A stretch of DNA of 64,000 nucleotides from Balneola sp. (GTDB lineage Bacteria; Bacteroidota; Rhodothermia; Balneolales; Balneolaceae): the NCBI GenBank assembly GCA_003712055.1, contig RHLJ01000004.1, positions 1 through 64,000 of the forward strand, written 5' to 3'. Under the pieces are notes generated by a model. That model made no database searches. It was not told where the DNA came from and saw only the letters and a list, made by a program, of their open reading frames with translations. This document shows, piece by piece, positions 1 through 7,685 of this stretch (within the stretch, counting starts at the first letter, position 1; the number at the start of each line of letters is the position of its first letter). The translations under genes were made by a program, and so were the position numbers.

Positions 1-1
1 T

Positions 2-901
2 ATTACCGACGGGGAAATAGGTGCCTTCCAGGGCTTCTTTATCCAGGGCTTTGGGGGCAGTGGCTCGCTGACTATCGAAGAGGCCGATACCTTGCTTACC
101 ACGGTGAGTTTACTAAAGAGCGTGGCCACCGAGCCTAAAGCACTAAAGATCCACGCGGAAGCAGGTAGCTTTTCTGCCGACGCCTGGCTTTCCTTCCAGC
201 AAGGGGGGGAACTAGGACGGGACGCCTTCGATGGGCTGTCTTTAACACCCCTGTCTTCCAGTTATCTAAAATTGGCTACCCACGCGAGTAATAATGAGGA
301 GCTGCAGATCAATGCCCTTCCTCTTGATTATGAGCAAGAACTTCGTGTACCGCTGGATCTTTCCGGGATGGGGGCGGCCTCTCAGGCCGAAGTCACCTTC
401 GAAGGATTGGAGCAGTTCGAAGATTGGACGATCACCCTCGAAGACCTCGAGACAGAAGACGTCGTTGAGCTTTCCCAGGGCGACACCCTTTCCCTGGCCA
501 TTCGCAGTGTTCAGGCTAAAGCCGTGGGGGCGCCCGCTTCCCTGGCTGCCCCTAAAGCAAAGGCTGACGGGCACCGCTTTGAACTTGTCCTTACTCCGGT
601 AATTGGAGTAAACACACAACCCGACCCAAGCCTGCCGGAGCAAATTACCCTTGCGCAGAACTATCCGAACCCCTTCAACCCTGGTACGAATATTCTGTTT
701 GAGGTGCCCCGCGCAGGACGGGTTTCCCTGGAGGTCTTTAACCTGATGGGGCAAAAGGTAGCCCAGCTGGTGGACGAACAAAAGCCCGCAGGCCGCTATG
801 AGGTGACCTTTGATGCTTCCGCGCTTTCCAGTGGGGTGTATGTGTACCGGCTTACCACGGGCGGACAACAATTAACCCGAAAGATGACGCTTATTAAATA
901 A
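2..901 (+). CDS. C-terminal part of a secreted protein with a type A (T9SS-like) sorting domain, 5' truncated
   Basis: The frame is open from the first codon of the window, so the start lies outside; 299 codons are visible. The first ~30 residues (ITDGEIGAFQGFF onward) match a domain at about residue 750 of the neighbour that starts at 1764, and the similarity continues to the stop. The last ~80 residues carry the NYPNPFNPGTN motif, a VFNLMGQKV strand and a GVYVYRL/KMTLIK end. This is the FlgD-like beta-sandwich that acts as a C-terminal outer-membrane export and sorting signal in Bacteroidota relatives (family knowledge). The N-terminal function is unknown because it is not in the window. 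The 3' ~300 bp is almost identical at DNA level to the neighbour's 3' end, suggesting recent duplication or gene conversion. Confidence 0.9.
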   Translation: MTDGEIGAFQGFFIQGFGGSGSLTIEEADTLLTTVSLLKSVATEPKALKIHAEAGSFSADAWLSFQQGGELGRDAFDGLSLTPLSSSYLKLATHASNNEELQINALPLDYEQELRVPLDLSGMGAASQAEVTFEGLEQFEDWTITLEDLETEDVVELSQGDTLSLAIRSVQAKAVGAPASLAAPKAKADGHRFELVLTPVIGVNTQPDPSLPEQITLAQNYPNPFNPGTNILFEVPRAGRVSLEVFNLMGQKVAQLVDEQKPAGRYEVTFDASALSSGVYVYRLTTGGQQLTRKMTLIK

Positions 902-904
902 GCA

Positions 905-988
905 GTCATTGCGAGGGAGCCAGCGGAGCGCGACCGCGGCAACCTCACTGAGATTGCTTCTCCTGGCATTCGCCAGGATCGCAAAGAC
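905..988. repeat. 84-bp GTCATTGCGA palindromic-ended repeat, copy 1
   Basis: Begins GTCATTGCGAGGG and ends TCGCAAAGAC, so its ends are inverted repeats. A second full copy lies at 4923-5006 with about 6 differences, and a truncated copy at 1501-1551. Both full copies start 4 nt after the stop codon of a sorting-domain gene, so the repeat appears to travel with the 3' end of this gene family. It resembles the REP-like intergenic repeats known from many bacteria (inference). Confidence 0.8.
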
Positions 989-1015
989 ATTGATTAAATA
1001 AGACCACGTAACTTT

Positions 1016-1104
1016 GTCATTTCGAACCTGCTTGTGTCGATAGACAAGCGGTGTGAGAAATCTAACAATCGCTTCTAACGTCAATGGTTAGATAATTCGA
1101 TGAC
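1016..1104. repeat. GTCATTTCGA repeat
   Basis: Starts GTCATTTCGAACCTG and ends ATTCGATGAC, so the ends are again inverted copies of GTCATYNCGA. Inside is a hairpin made of GCTTGT and ACAAGC. The right end overlaps the left edge of the MITE-like element, indicating nested insertion or recombination between repeats. Confidence 0.5.
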
Positions 1105-1484
1105 AACGCCGAATACTGGGATTTCATGAATCTGTACAACATGTCCTATTTCAGGGTCATCCCGAACGTGTTTCGGGATCTTTGTGAGGATTGGAACTAT
1201 AAAGTACCTCAAAAAATATAACAAGGAATATATCTCTGGTTAATCAACATTCTAAAAGCATAAGGCTCTATCTCTGAGCAATGAATTGATCAAGAGAATA
1301 GAAATAGAATGTATCGAAAGAGTATTCTTCTTGGTGTAAGGGGTAGCGATGAAAAGTAGATTTACAGCCGTTCCATAAGATCCCGAAACTAGTTCGGGAT
1401 GACCTCATTAAAAAGCGGTTGGAAATGAATCATGACTCACTGAGTTTAACCAAAACGGTTATCGAATTGCCTGTCCTCCGCAAG
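1091..1484. mobile_element. MITE-like element, copy 1 (outer arms lost)
   Basis: About 390 bp closely matching the element at 8763-9181, including two inner self-complementary hairpins (CCCGAACGTGTTTCGGG near 1160 and CCCGAAACTAGTTCGGG near 1383) facing each other. In this copy the outermost terminal repeats seen at 8763/9181 are replaced by other repeat sequence. No transposase is encoded, so movement would need one in trans (inference). Confidence 0.6.
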
Positions 1485-1500
1485 TAGGCTACTGAAGGCG

Positions 1501-1551
1501 GGCAACCTCGCTGAGATTGCTTCTCCTGGCCTTCGCCAGGATCGCAATGAC
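1501..1551. repeat. GTCATTGCGA repeat, truncated copy
   Basis: Matches the right-hand 51 bp of the repeats at 905-988 and 4923-5006, ending ATCGCAATGAC. The left half is missing. Confidence 0.7.
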
Positions 1552-1570
1552 AGTGATTAAATAAATAAGA

Positions 1571-1617
1571 GATAGGAGAAAGGTGAGGGCTCCCTCACTT
1601 ATCACCTTTCTCCTATC
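1571..1617. repeat. compound hairpin repeat (GATAGGAG family), copy 1
   Basis: Outer arms GATAGGAGAAAGGTGA and TCACCTTTCTCCTATC can pair, and inside them GTGAGGG pairs with CCCTCAC, so two alternative stems exist. A related sequence in the opposite orientation is at 5224-5277, and a third with similar wording at 54877-54930. Confidence 0.65.
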
Positions 1618-1763
1618 AAAAAGCTACAAGGCACAGACGCTCAGAAAGCTCCATAAATGTCCGGTTTGTTAGTGTTTTTGTCCGATCTATAACCGTTTTT
1701 GTCCGGTTTATAAGTATTTACAACATTAGATTTTTCTAATGTTTTTAATTTAAGGGGTAATTT

Positions 1764-4700
1764 ATGAATGTGATAAAGCAGAATACGTTCCATTCGCCGT
1801 TGATTACTGAATCGAATCGAAGAGCGCGTTCATTATATAGATGGCTTTCCAGGGTAGCTGGTTTGAAAGCGTGTTGGGTAGAAGGAATTGATGAAGATAA
1901 CCAACCGTTATGGGGTTTTATAAAGCGGGTAACCAAAAATAAATTTGCGGTATTCAGCAGAAGGCTAACCCTGGCATCGCTGCTCCTCACGCCCTTACTC
2001 TTATCCTCCCAAGTTACAGCGCAAACATCCATTGACCTTTCTGAATTGGATGGAACTACTGGCACCACCTTTATTGGGATAGCCTCCTCCTTTTCCTACT
2101 CTTATTCCGGTAGATCTATAGCGACCGGTGATATCAACGGAGATGGAATATCTGATCTCATTATCGGCGCAGCCTATGCGGATGAGAATATCACCATTCG
2201 TAATTCAGGAAGAACCTACATAGTATTTGGCCAGTCTACGACCTTTGGCTCTTCTTTCGAACTAAGCTCCGTAGATGGCAGTAATGGTTTTAGACTTAAC
2301 GGGATTGATACAAACGATAGATCTGGATACGCAGTAGCCTCCGGCGATGTGAACGGAGATGGCATCGACGACGTGATTACCAGCGCACACTTTGCGGACC
2401 CGAATGATTTCAGTTCCGGGGAAACCTATGTAGTATTTGGCCAAAGTAGCTTTTCAGGGGCTTCTTCCATCGATTTATCCTCTCTGGATGGAACGACCGG
2501 CTTTACTCTGAATGGGGTAGGCGGAGACGATGCAAGTGGATCCGCTTTGGCCTCTGGAGATATTAACGGCGATGGCATGGACGACGTAATTATCGGCGCA
2601 AATAGTGCGGATCCAAATGGTTCCGCTTCCGGAGAAACCTATGTCATATTTGGCCAAAGTAGCTTTTCAGGGGCTTCTTCTATTGAATTATCCTCCCTGG
2701 ATGGAACGACCGGCTTTACCCTGAATGGGATTGATACAAACGATGAAAGCGGACATGCCCTTGCCTCTGGCGATGTGAACGGAGATGGCATTGACGACGT
2801 AATTATCGGCGCATATAAAGCAGATCCGAATGGTAATACTGATGCAGGGGAAACCTATGTCGTATTTGGCCAAAGTAGTTTTTCAGGGTCTTCTTCTATC
2901 GAATTATCCTCCCTGGATGGAACGACCGGTTTTGTGCTTAATGGTTCTGACACCGGAAGTCAAAGTGGAGGGGCCGTGACCTCTGGAGATATCAATGGGG
3001 ATGGTATTACCGATGTGATTGTCGGCGCAATCACAGCGTCTCCGAATGGCACAACTGGTGGGGCAACCTATGTGGTCTTCGGCCAAACCACTTTTGCCTC
3101 TTCTTTCGAAATCAGCTCCTTAGATGGCATTAGCGGCTTTACCCTTAATGGCATTGACACAGGCGATCGAAGTGGATACGCTGTAGCCTTCGGCGATGTG
3201 AACGGAGATGGCATTGGGGATGTGATTACCAGCGCACACCTTGCGGACCCGAATGGTTCCAGTTCCGGAGAAAGCTATGTGGTATTTGGAGATACCGCCA
3301 CCTTTAGCTCTTCTATTGACTTATCTTCCTTAGATGGGGATATAGGCTTTGCCTTAAATGGAGAATTTATCTACGGTTACGGCACCTACTCCGGGCACTC
3401 TCTAACTTCCGGAGATATCAATGGAGATGGCTTTGATGATATCGCTATTGGAGCCCCTGGTTATCAAAATTCAGGTTATGGTAAGACACATGTGTTTTTC
3501 AACAGCATCTCTGAGACCGTCACCGGAGATGAGGGTTTCCGCACCCTGGCCGCCCCTAGCAATGGCACCGTGTTCGATGAGCTCCTTGGAGGCTTCTGGA
3601 CCCAGGGCTTTACTGGCGCCGATTCCCTAGTGGGCTCCGCAAACGTGTGGACCTGGGACCAGGCCACGCAGGGTTGGGCCGCCCTCACTGATCAAGAAAC
3701 GAATTCCCTGTCGGCGGGCAACGGCTTCCTGTTTTATATCTTCTCCGATGATAACGGACTAAAGACATCCGGAGACGCCGGCTTCCCTAAATACATTGCC
3801 GCTAACCAGTTTGGTGGGGATGGCAGCGTCAACTCTGGCAGTGTAACCCCGGTCAGTGATCTGGCCGACTCCGACTTCTTCTTTGCGGGAAACCCCTACT
3901 TTTATCCCATTGACTGGGACCTGCTTACCAAGAGCGGGCTCTCCGAAACCGTGTATATCTACGATGATGCCAACTCCACCTGGCAGACCTGGAACGGTTC
4001 AACAGGAAATATTACCGATGGCGAACTTTCCGCCTTCCAGGGCTTCTTTATTGAGGGCTTTGGGGGCAGTGGCTCACTCACCATAGAGGAGGCAGACATC
4101 ACCTCCAACTCCGTAAGCCTGCTCAAGACGGTAACCACCGACCCTAAAGCGTTAAAAATTCATGCTGAGGCCGGCAGCTTTTCTGCCGACGCCTGGCTTT
4201 CCTTCCAGGAGGGGGGAGAACTAGGAAGAGACGCCTTCGATGGGCTCTCCTTAACACCGCTGTCTTCCAGTTACCTACGCCTGACCACGATCATCGAGAA
4301 TGACGACCAGCTCCAGATCAATGCCTTACCGGTTGATTATGGAGAAGAACTGCGTTTCCCACTGGACCTGTCCGGGATCGTAGATTCCTCCTTTGCCCAG
4401 GTGAGCTTCGAGGGCCTGGAGGACTTTGACGACTGGGAGATTTCCATCAAAGATTTAGAGACCGAAGAGGTCTTTGAGCTTTCCCAGGACGATACCCTTT
4501 CCTTAGCCATTCGTAGCGTGGCAGCCAAAGCCCTTGGAGCCCCAGGTTCACCGGTTACCCTAAAGGCGAAAGCCACCGAGACCGGACACCGCTTTGAACT
4601 TGTCCTTACTCCGGTAATTGGAGTAACAAACACACAACCCGACCCAAGCCTGCCGGAGCAAATTACCCTTGCGCAGAACTATCCGAACCCCTTCAACCCT

Positions 4701-4919
4701 GGTACGAGGATTCTGTTTGAGGTGCCCCGCGCAGGCCGGGTTTCCCTGGAGGTCTTTAACCTGGTGGGGCAAAAGGTAGCCCAGCTGGTGGATGAGCAGA
4801 AGCCCGCAGGCCGCTATGAAGTGACCTTCGATGCATCCTCACTTTCCAGTGGGGTGTATGTGTACCGGCTTACCACGGGCGGACAACAATTAACCCGAAA
4901 GATGACCCTAATTAAATAA
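1764..4919 (+). CDS. secreted seven-bladed FG-GAP (integrin-alpha-like) beta-propeller protein with C-terminal sorting domain
   Basis: 1051 residues. Residues ~62-87 form a signal peptide (RRLTLASLLLTPLLL, cleavage after VTAQ), unusually placed behind a 60-residue charged N-terminal extension with no internal Met. Residues ~88-580 hold seven FG-GAP blades, each with a calcium-binding D(I/V)NGDG motif. Residues ~585-790 are a domain shared with the upstream gene. The last ~80 residues are the NYPNPFNPGT type A sorting domain. By family knowledge it should be exported across the outer membrane and either anchored or released; an adhesive or matrix role is inference only. The ATG at 1764 follows an AAGGGG purine tract. 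The blade-coding DNA is repetitive and prone to recombination. Confidence 0.9.
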   Translation: MNVIKQNTFHSPLITESNRRARSLYRWLSRVAGLKACWVEGIDEDNQPLWGFIKRVTKNKFAVFSRRLTLASLLLTPLLLSSQVTAQTSIDLSELDGTTGTTFIGIASSFSYSYSGRSIATGDINGDGISDLIIGAAYADENITIRNSGRTYIVFGQSTTFGSSFELSSVDGSNGFRLNGIDTNDRSGYAVASGDVNGDGIDDVITSAHFADPNDFSSGETYVVFGQSSFSGASSIDLSSLDGTTGFTLNGVGGDDASGSALASGDINGDGMDDVIIGANSADPNGSASGETYVIFGQSSFSGASSIELSSLDGTTGFTLNGIDTNDESGHALASGDVNGDGIDDVIIGAYKADPNGNTDAGETYVVFGQSSFSGSSSIELSSLDGTTGFVLNGSDTGSQSGGAVTSGDINGDGITDVIVGAITASPNGTTGGATYVVFGQTTFASSFEISSLDGISGFTLNGIDTGDRSGYAVAFGDVNGDGIGDVITSAHLADPNGSSSGESYVVFGDTATFSSSIDLSSLDGDIGFALNGEFIYGYGTYSGHSLTSGDINGDGFDDIAIGAPGYQNSGYGKTHVFFNSISETVTGDEGFRTLAAPSNGTVFDELLGGFWTQGFTGADSLVGSANVWTWDQATQGWAALTDQETNSLSAGNGFLFYIFSDDNGLKTSGDAGFPKYIAANQFGGDGSVNSGSVTPVSDLADSDFFFAGNPYFYPIDWDLLTKSGLSETVYIYDDANSTWQTWNGSTGNITDGELSAFQGFFIEGFGGSGSLTIEEADITSNSVSLLKTVTTDPKALKIHAEAGSFSADAWLSFQEGGELGRDAFDGLSLTPLSSSYLRLTTIIENDDQLQINALPVDYGEELRFPLDLSGIVDSSFAQVSFEGLEDFDDWEISIKDLETEEVFELSQDDTLSLAIRSVAAKALGAPGSPVTLKAKATETGHRFELVLTPVIGVTNTQPDPSLPEQITLAQNYPNPFNPGTRILFEVPRAGRVSLEVFNLVGQKVAQLVDEQKPAGRYEVTFDASSLSSGVYVYRLTTGGQQLTRKMTLIK
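2040..3500 (+). repeat. seven tandem FG-GAP coding repeats, period ~213 bp
   Basis: The GDxNGDG codons recur at about 2130, 2346, 2559, 2772, 2988, 3195 and 3414, giving spacings of 216, 213, 213, 216, 207 and 219 bp. Blades 3 to 5 are most alike in DNA, sharing phrases such as CTGGATGGAACGACCGG, which points to recent internal duplication. Confidence 0.85.
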
Positions 4920-4922
4920 GCA

Positions 4923-5006
4923 GTCATTGCGAGGGGGCCTGCGGAGCGCGACCGTGGCAACCTCGCTGAGATTGCTTCTCCTGGCATTCGCCAGAATCGC
5001 AATGAC
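4923..5006. repeat. 84-bp GTCATTGCGA repeat, copy 2
   Basis: Begins GTCATTGCGAGGGGG and ends ATCGCAATGAC. It lies 3-4 nt after the sorting-domain gene's stop, exactly where the copy at 905-988 lies after its gene. I count about 78 of 84 positions identical between the two. Confidence 0.8.
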
Positions 5007-5048
5007 ACCAAATATTTTCTTAGTTATTAAAAGCATAGTTAGCCCAGC

Positions 5049-5216
5049 ATGAACCCTTCTTCTTCCTATACAAAGCAATGCCAGTTATGTGGCCGGCGTA
5101 AGGGCATGCAGCCTGGAGGTCGCGGCTATGTAGTGTTGGTGCAACGCAGAGTGAAAGGAAAAGAAGTGGACATCTGCAAGACCTGTTTAGTGGTAAACAG
5201 ACGATTTATTCAATAA
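5049..5216 (+). CDS. 55-residue four-cysteine zinc-ribbon-like small protein
   Basis: A short frame starting at ATG 5049 (MNPSSSYTKQCQLCGRRKGM) and ending in TAA at 5216. It has two CxxC pairs, CQLC at residues ~11-14 and CKTC at ~43-46, separated by a basic stretch (GGRGYVVLVQRRVKGKEVD). This spacing is typical of a small treble-clef or zinc-ribbon fold that binds one zinc ion. I do not recognise a named family. It has no signal peptide, so it is probably cytoplasmic. It sits between two repeats and ahead of the PID-CTERM gene. Regular Cys spacing and basic composition support it as a real gene; the clear weakness is the lack of a strong ribosome-binding site. Confidence 0.6.
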   Translation: MNPSSSYTKQCQLCGRRKGMQPGGRGYVVLVQRRVKGKEVDICKTCLVVNRRFIQ

Positions 5217-5223
5217 ATAAAAG

Positions 5224-5277
5224 AATAAGAGAACAGTGATAAGTGAGGGAGCTCTCACCTTTCACCTATCTCTTATC
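5224..5277. repeat. compound hairpin repeat (GATAGGAG family), copy 2
   Basis: Runs in the opposite orientation to the copy at 1571-1617, sharing GTGATAAGTGAGGGAGC and CTCACCTTTC. Outer ATAAGAGA (5225-5232) pairs with TCTCTTAT (5269-5276). It lies immediately upstream of the next gene's start and could act as a terminator for the zinc-ribbon gene. Confidence 0.6.
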
Positions 5278-5292
5278 AAAAAAAACATAGAC

Positions 5293-5487
5293 ATGAAATC
5301 ACGAGTAGTATTCACCCTTTTCACAATCGCAGTATTCATCACCGAACTAGCTATGGCCCAGCCCGGACTACCCGGAGCCCCTGACCAGGCACCTATCGAC
5401 GGCGGGCTTGGGCTGCTAGCCGCTGCGGGCGGAGCTTATGCACTCAAAAAGCTGAGGGATAAAAATAAAAATGATATAGAACCTTAA
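5293..5487 (+). CDS. PID-CTERM-type small exported protein
   Basis: 64 residues from ATG 5293. The frame is open further upstream to a GTG at 5236, but that part is the hairpin repeat, so 5293 is preferred. Residues 1-21 are a signal peptide (MKSRVVFTLFTIAVF ... AMAQ). The rest is a short Pro/Gly-rich spacer, then APIDGGLGLLAAAGGAYALKK, a hydrophobic stretch followed by a basic KKLRDKNK end. That PID-GG-hydrophobic-basic layout is the PID-CTERM putative sorting signal seen in Bacteroidota. It is thus almost nothing but two targeting signals. Function unknown; sorting at the membrane is inferred. Confidence 0.75.
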   Translation: MKSRVVFTLFTIAVFITELAMAQPGLPGAPDQAPIDGGLGLLAAAGGAYALKKLRDKNKNDIEP

Positions 5488-5508
5488 TTCGTCTCTGAAA
5501 GAATTTGG

Positions 5509-5557
5509 AATTATGGATTATAAAATTAGTCTCAGGGACAATTCATAATCCATAATT
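5509..5557. repeat. 13-bp-arm inverted repeat (ATTATGGATTAT type)
   Basis: AATTATGGATTAT (5509-5521) is the perfect complement of ATAATCCATAATT (5545-5557), with a 23-nt loop. It lies about 20 bp after the PID-CTERM stop and may work as a terminator, though a clean T-tract is not obvious. Similar words continue for ~20 bp downstream. Confidence 0.55.
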
Positions 5558-5726
5558 TCATAATTCAAAATTTCCATTTCATAATACCCTAGACAAATAA
5601 TGACGAGAAGTTTGTCCTATTAGACCATAATAAACTAATGCCTTTTGAAAAGCTGCTTGATCGCACCCTTTCTGCTTTGTAAAAGATTAAATGTGAGATT
5701 TCCTGCTCGCTTTTTTACCTTTAGAA

Positions 5727-7685
5727 ATGGATTCCCAGTTTCAACAAGCGGTAACATTTCATCAAAGTGGAGAGCTGTCAAAAGCAGCCGCCATCTATCG
5801 TGATATCTTAAATCAGAACCCGTCACATATTGATAGTCTCGTCAACCTGGCCGCTATCGTTTACAATAAAAACCCTCAAGAATCCCTTAACCTTCTCCGA
5901 ACTGCCCGAAAAATCGACCCCGAGAATAGCTCTGTACATTTCAACCTTGGTAATCTACTTCAAAGGCATGGATTTAGGGAAAAAGCTGTACAGGAGTTCA
6001 GAGAAGTCATCCGGTTAAACCCACAAAATGCCGAGGCTTATTTTAGATTGGGTACTTTGTTTTCTGAAGCTGGAAGACTGGACGATTCCGTTTTTTGTTA
6101 TAAAAAGGCCTTTTATTTAAAGCCTGGTGATGTACGGGTTCTTAATAATCTGACCGATGTGTTGAATCGGCAACAAAAATATGAAGAAGCCGAGGTTATG
6201 GCTCGAAAGACCCTTGAATTGAGCCCTAACTTGATTGAGGCACACGGCAATCTGGGCAATGTATATAAGAACCAGGGAAATTATGAAAAAGCGATCGCCC
6301 ATTTTAAGGAAGCATTAACGCTAGACCCTAAACAAGCTAAAGTTCTATATCATTTGGGGGCAGCGCTGTTGTTTAGTAACCGGCACAAAGACGCCGCCGA
6401 ACACCTACGAAGAGCGGTAGAAATCGACCCTGAATTTTATCAACCTCACTCCAGCCTTGTATATGCACTGAATTATATTGAAGAGCCTAGCCAGCATGAA
6501 ATTTTCGAGGAACATAAACAATGGGGACTGCAGCATAGTGTTGGGGTTCAGGAAGAAGGCTGGCCCTGGGTTGAGAGGGTACCTGATAAGAAATTGAGGG
6601 TTGGATTTGTATCTCCTGACTTCAAGGCCCATGTGGTAGCTTTATTTATTCAGCAGTTGTTCAAGAATTATGATAAGAATCAATTCGAGTTTTACGGCTA
6701 TGCTGAAGTAGAGAAACCAGATGGATATACATCATCATTTATGAAACTACTTGATGGATGGCGATCTACTATTGGTGTTTCGGATCAGGAGGTCTATCGC
6801 ACCATAAAAAGTGACTGCATTGATATACTTATAGATTTGGCTGGTCATACAGCAGGAAACCGATTGAAAATATTCTCCATGAAACCAGCACCTGTTCAGG
6901 CTTCATATTTAGGATATATAAACACCACTGGGTTGCAGGAAATTGATTACCGGTTTTGTGATGCTTATGTAAATCCTCCGGAAACTCAACAGTATTATAC
7001 CGAACAGCTGGTCCACCTGCCTAATAGCTTTACCTGCTATGAGCCTATTAATCCAAGCCCTCTTGTTGAGGAAACACCCGGATTGACTAATGGATACATC
7101 ACTTTTGGATGTTTCAATAACACGAATAAACTTACTCCCAGTACCATAAGGGTGTGGTCTGAATTATTAAAGCGACTCCCTTCTGCAAAGCTGTTACTTA
7201 AATCCTCTCATTTAAATGATCAGCTTACCATTGAGCGATTTAAATCTCAATTTCTCAAGCAGGGAGTTAATGAAGAGCAATTGCTTTTTGAGGGCTCAAG
7301 TGAAATCTATGATTATCTGGCCACCTATAATAAAATCGATATCGCGCTTGATCCTTTCCCTCATAATGGGGGCACAACTTCGCATGACTTGCTCTGGATG
7401 GGGGTTCCTATGATCTCTTTGGAAGGAAACCAATATGTTAGCAGGTTTGGGGTTTCTATTTTGCACAATATCGGCTATCCGGAATGGATTGCCTCTAATG
7501 AAAAAGAATATATTAACAAAGCAATTGCTCTGGCTTCAGATGTAGATTTATTGAATACCATCCGGCTGGGACTGCGTGAAAAAATGAAGGTCTCTCCTCT
7601 TTGTGATGGTGTTCAATTTTCACGAAATTTTGAACACGTACTTAGATCTCTTTGGAAAGAATTCTGTAAAACAAACACTTTATGA
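5727..7685 (+). CDS. TPR + GT41 O-GlcNAc-transferase-like (OGT/SPINDLY family) glycosyltransferase
   Basis: 652 residues, no signal peptide, so cytoplasmic. Residues ~1-250 are six or more TPR units (EAYFRLGTLFSEAGRLDDS, EAHGNLGNVYKNQGNYEKA). Residues ~285-650 are the GT41 catalytic region: the N-terminal lobe LRVGFVSPDFKAHVV, then YITFGCFNNTNKLTP, the LLLKSS segment that normally bears the catalytic lysine, and LDPFPHNGGTTSHDLLWMGVP, which forms the nucleotide-sugar site. In this family the TPR superhelix feeds protein substrates to the transferase, which adds O-GlcNAc or O-fucose to Ser/Thr. Donor and substrates cannot be read from sequence. The stop overlaps the next gene's ATG by 4 nt, implying coupled translation. 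Confidence 0.92.
   Translation: MDSQFQQAVTFHQSGELSKAAAIYRDILNQNPSHIDSLVNLAAIVYNKNPQESLNLLRTARKIDPENSSVHFNLGNLLQRHGFREKAVQEFREVIRLNPQNAEAYFRLGTLFSEAGRLDDSVFCYKKAFYLKPGDVRVLNNLTDVLNRQQKYEEAEVMARKTLELSPNLIEAHGNLGNVYKNQGNYEKAIAHFKEALTLDPKQAKVLYHLGAALLFSNRHKDAAEHLRRAVEIDPEFYQPHSSLVYALNYIEEPSQHEIFEEHKQWGLQHSVGVQEEGWPWVERVPDKKLRVGFVSPDFKAHVVALFIQQLFKNYDKNQFEFYGYAEVEKPDGYTSSFMKLLDGWRSTIGVSDQEVYRTIKSDCIDILIDLAGHTAGNRLKIFSMKPAPVQASYLGYINTTGLQEIDYRFCDAYVNPPETQQYYTEQLVHLPNSFTCYEPINPSPLVEETPGLTNGYITFGCFNNTNKLTPSTIRVWSELLKRLPSAKLLLKSSHLNDQLTIERFKSQFLKQGVNEEQLLFEGSSEIYDYLATYNKIDIALDPFPHNGGTTSHDLLWMGVPMISLEGNQYVSRFGVSILHNIGYPEWIASNEKEYINKAIALASDVDLLNTIRLGLREKMKVSPLCDGVQFSRNFEHVLRSLWKEFCKTNTL

Larger units (their letters stand above)
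902..1763. other. 862-bp gene-free spacer built of repeats
   Basis: No convincing coding region is visible. It contains, in order, a GTCATTGCGA repeat (905-988), a GTCATTTCGA repeat (1016-1104), a MITE-like element (1091-1484), a truncated GTCATTGCGA repeat (1501-1551) and a compound hairpin (1571-1617). The last ~140 bp (about 1620-1763) is AT-rich, carries two repeats of a 'tttgtccg..tataa' phrase (about 1675-1715), and probably holds the promoter and leader of the gene at 1764. An AAGGGG purine run sits 8-9 nt before that start. Confidence 0.7.

Noticed and set aside
266-871. 201-codon minus-strand frame opposite the first sorting-domain gene
   Set aside because: Antisense shadow; the same kind of frame recurs opposite the paralogous sequence at 4560-4772, as expected from shared codon use.
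2262-3086. Four similar ~60-residue minus-strand frames at regular spacing
   Set aside because: They are the antisense reading of the FG-GAP repeats, not a tandem gene family.
2040-3500. Regularly spaced repeats considered as a CRISPR array
   Set aside because: Period ~213 bp, in frame and coding for FG-GAP blades; no short conserved repeat with unique spacers and no cas genes.
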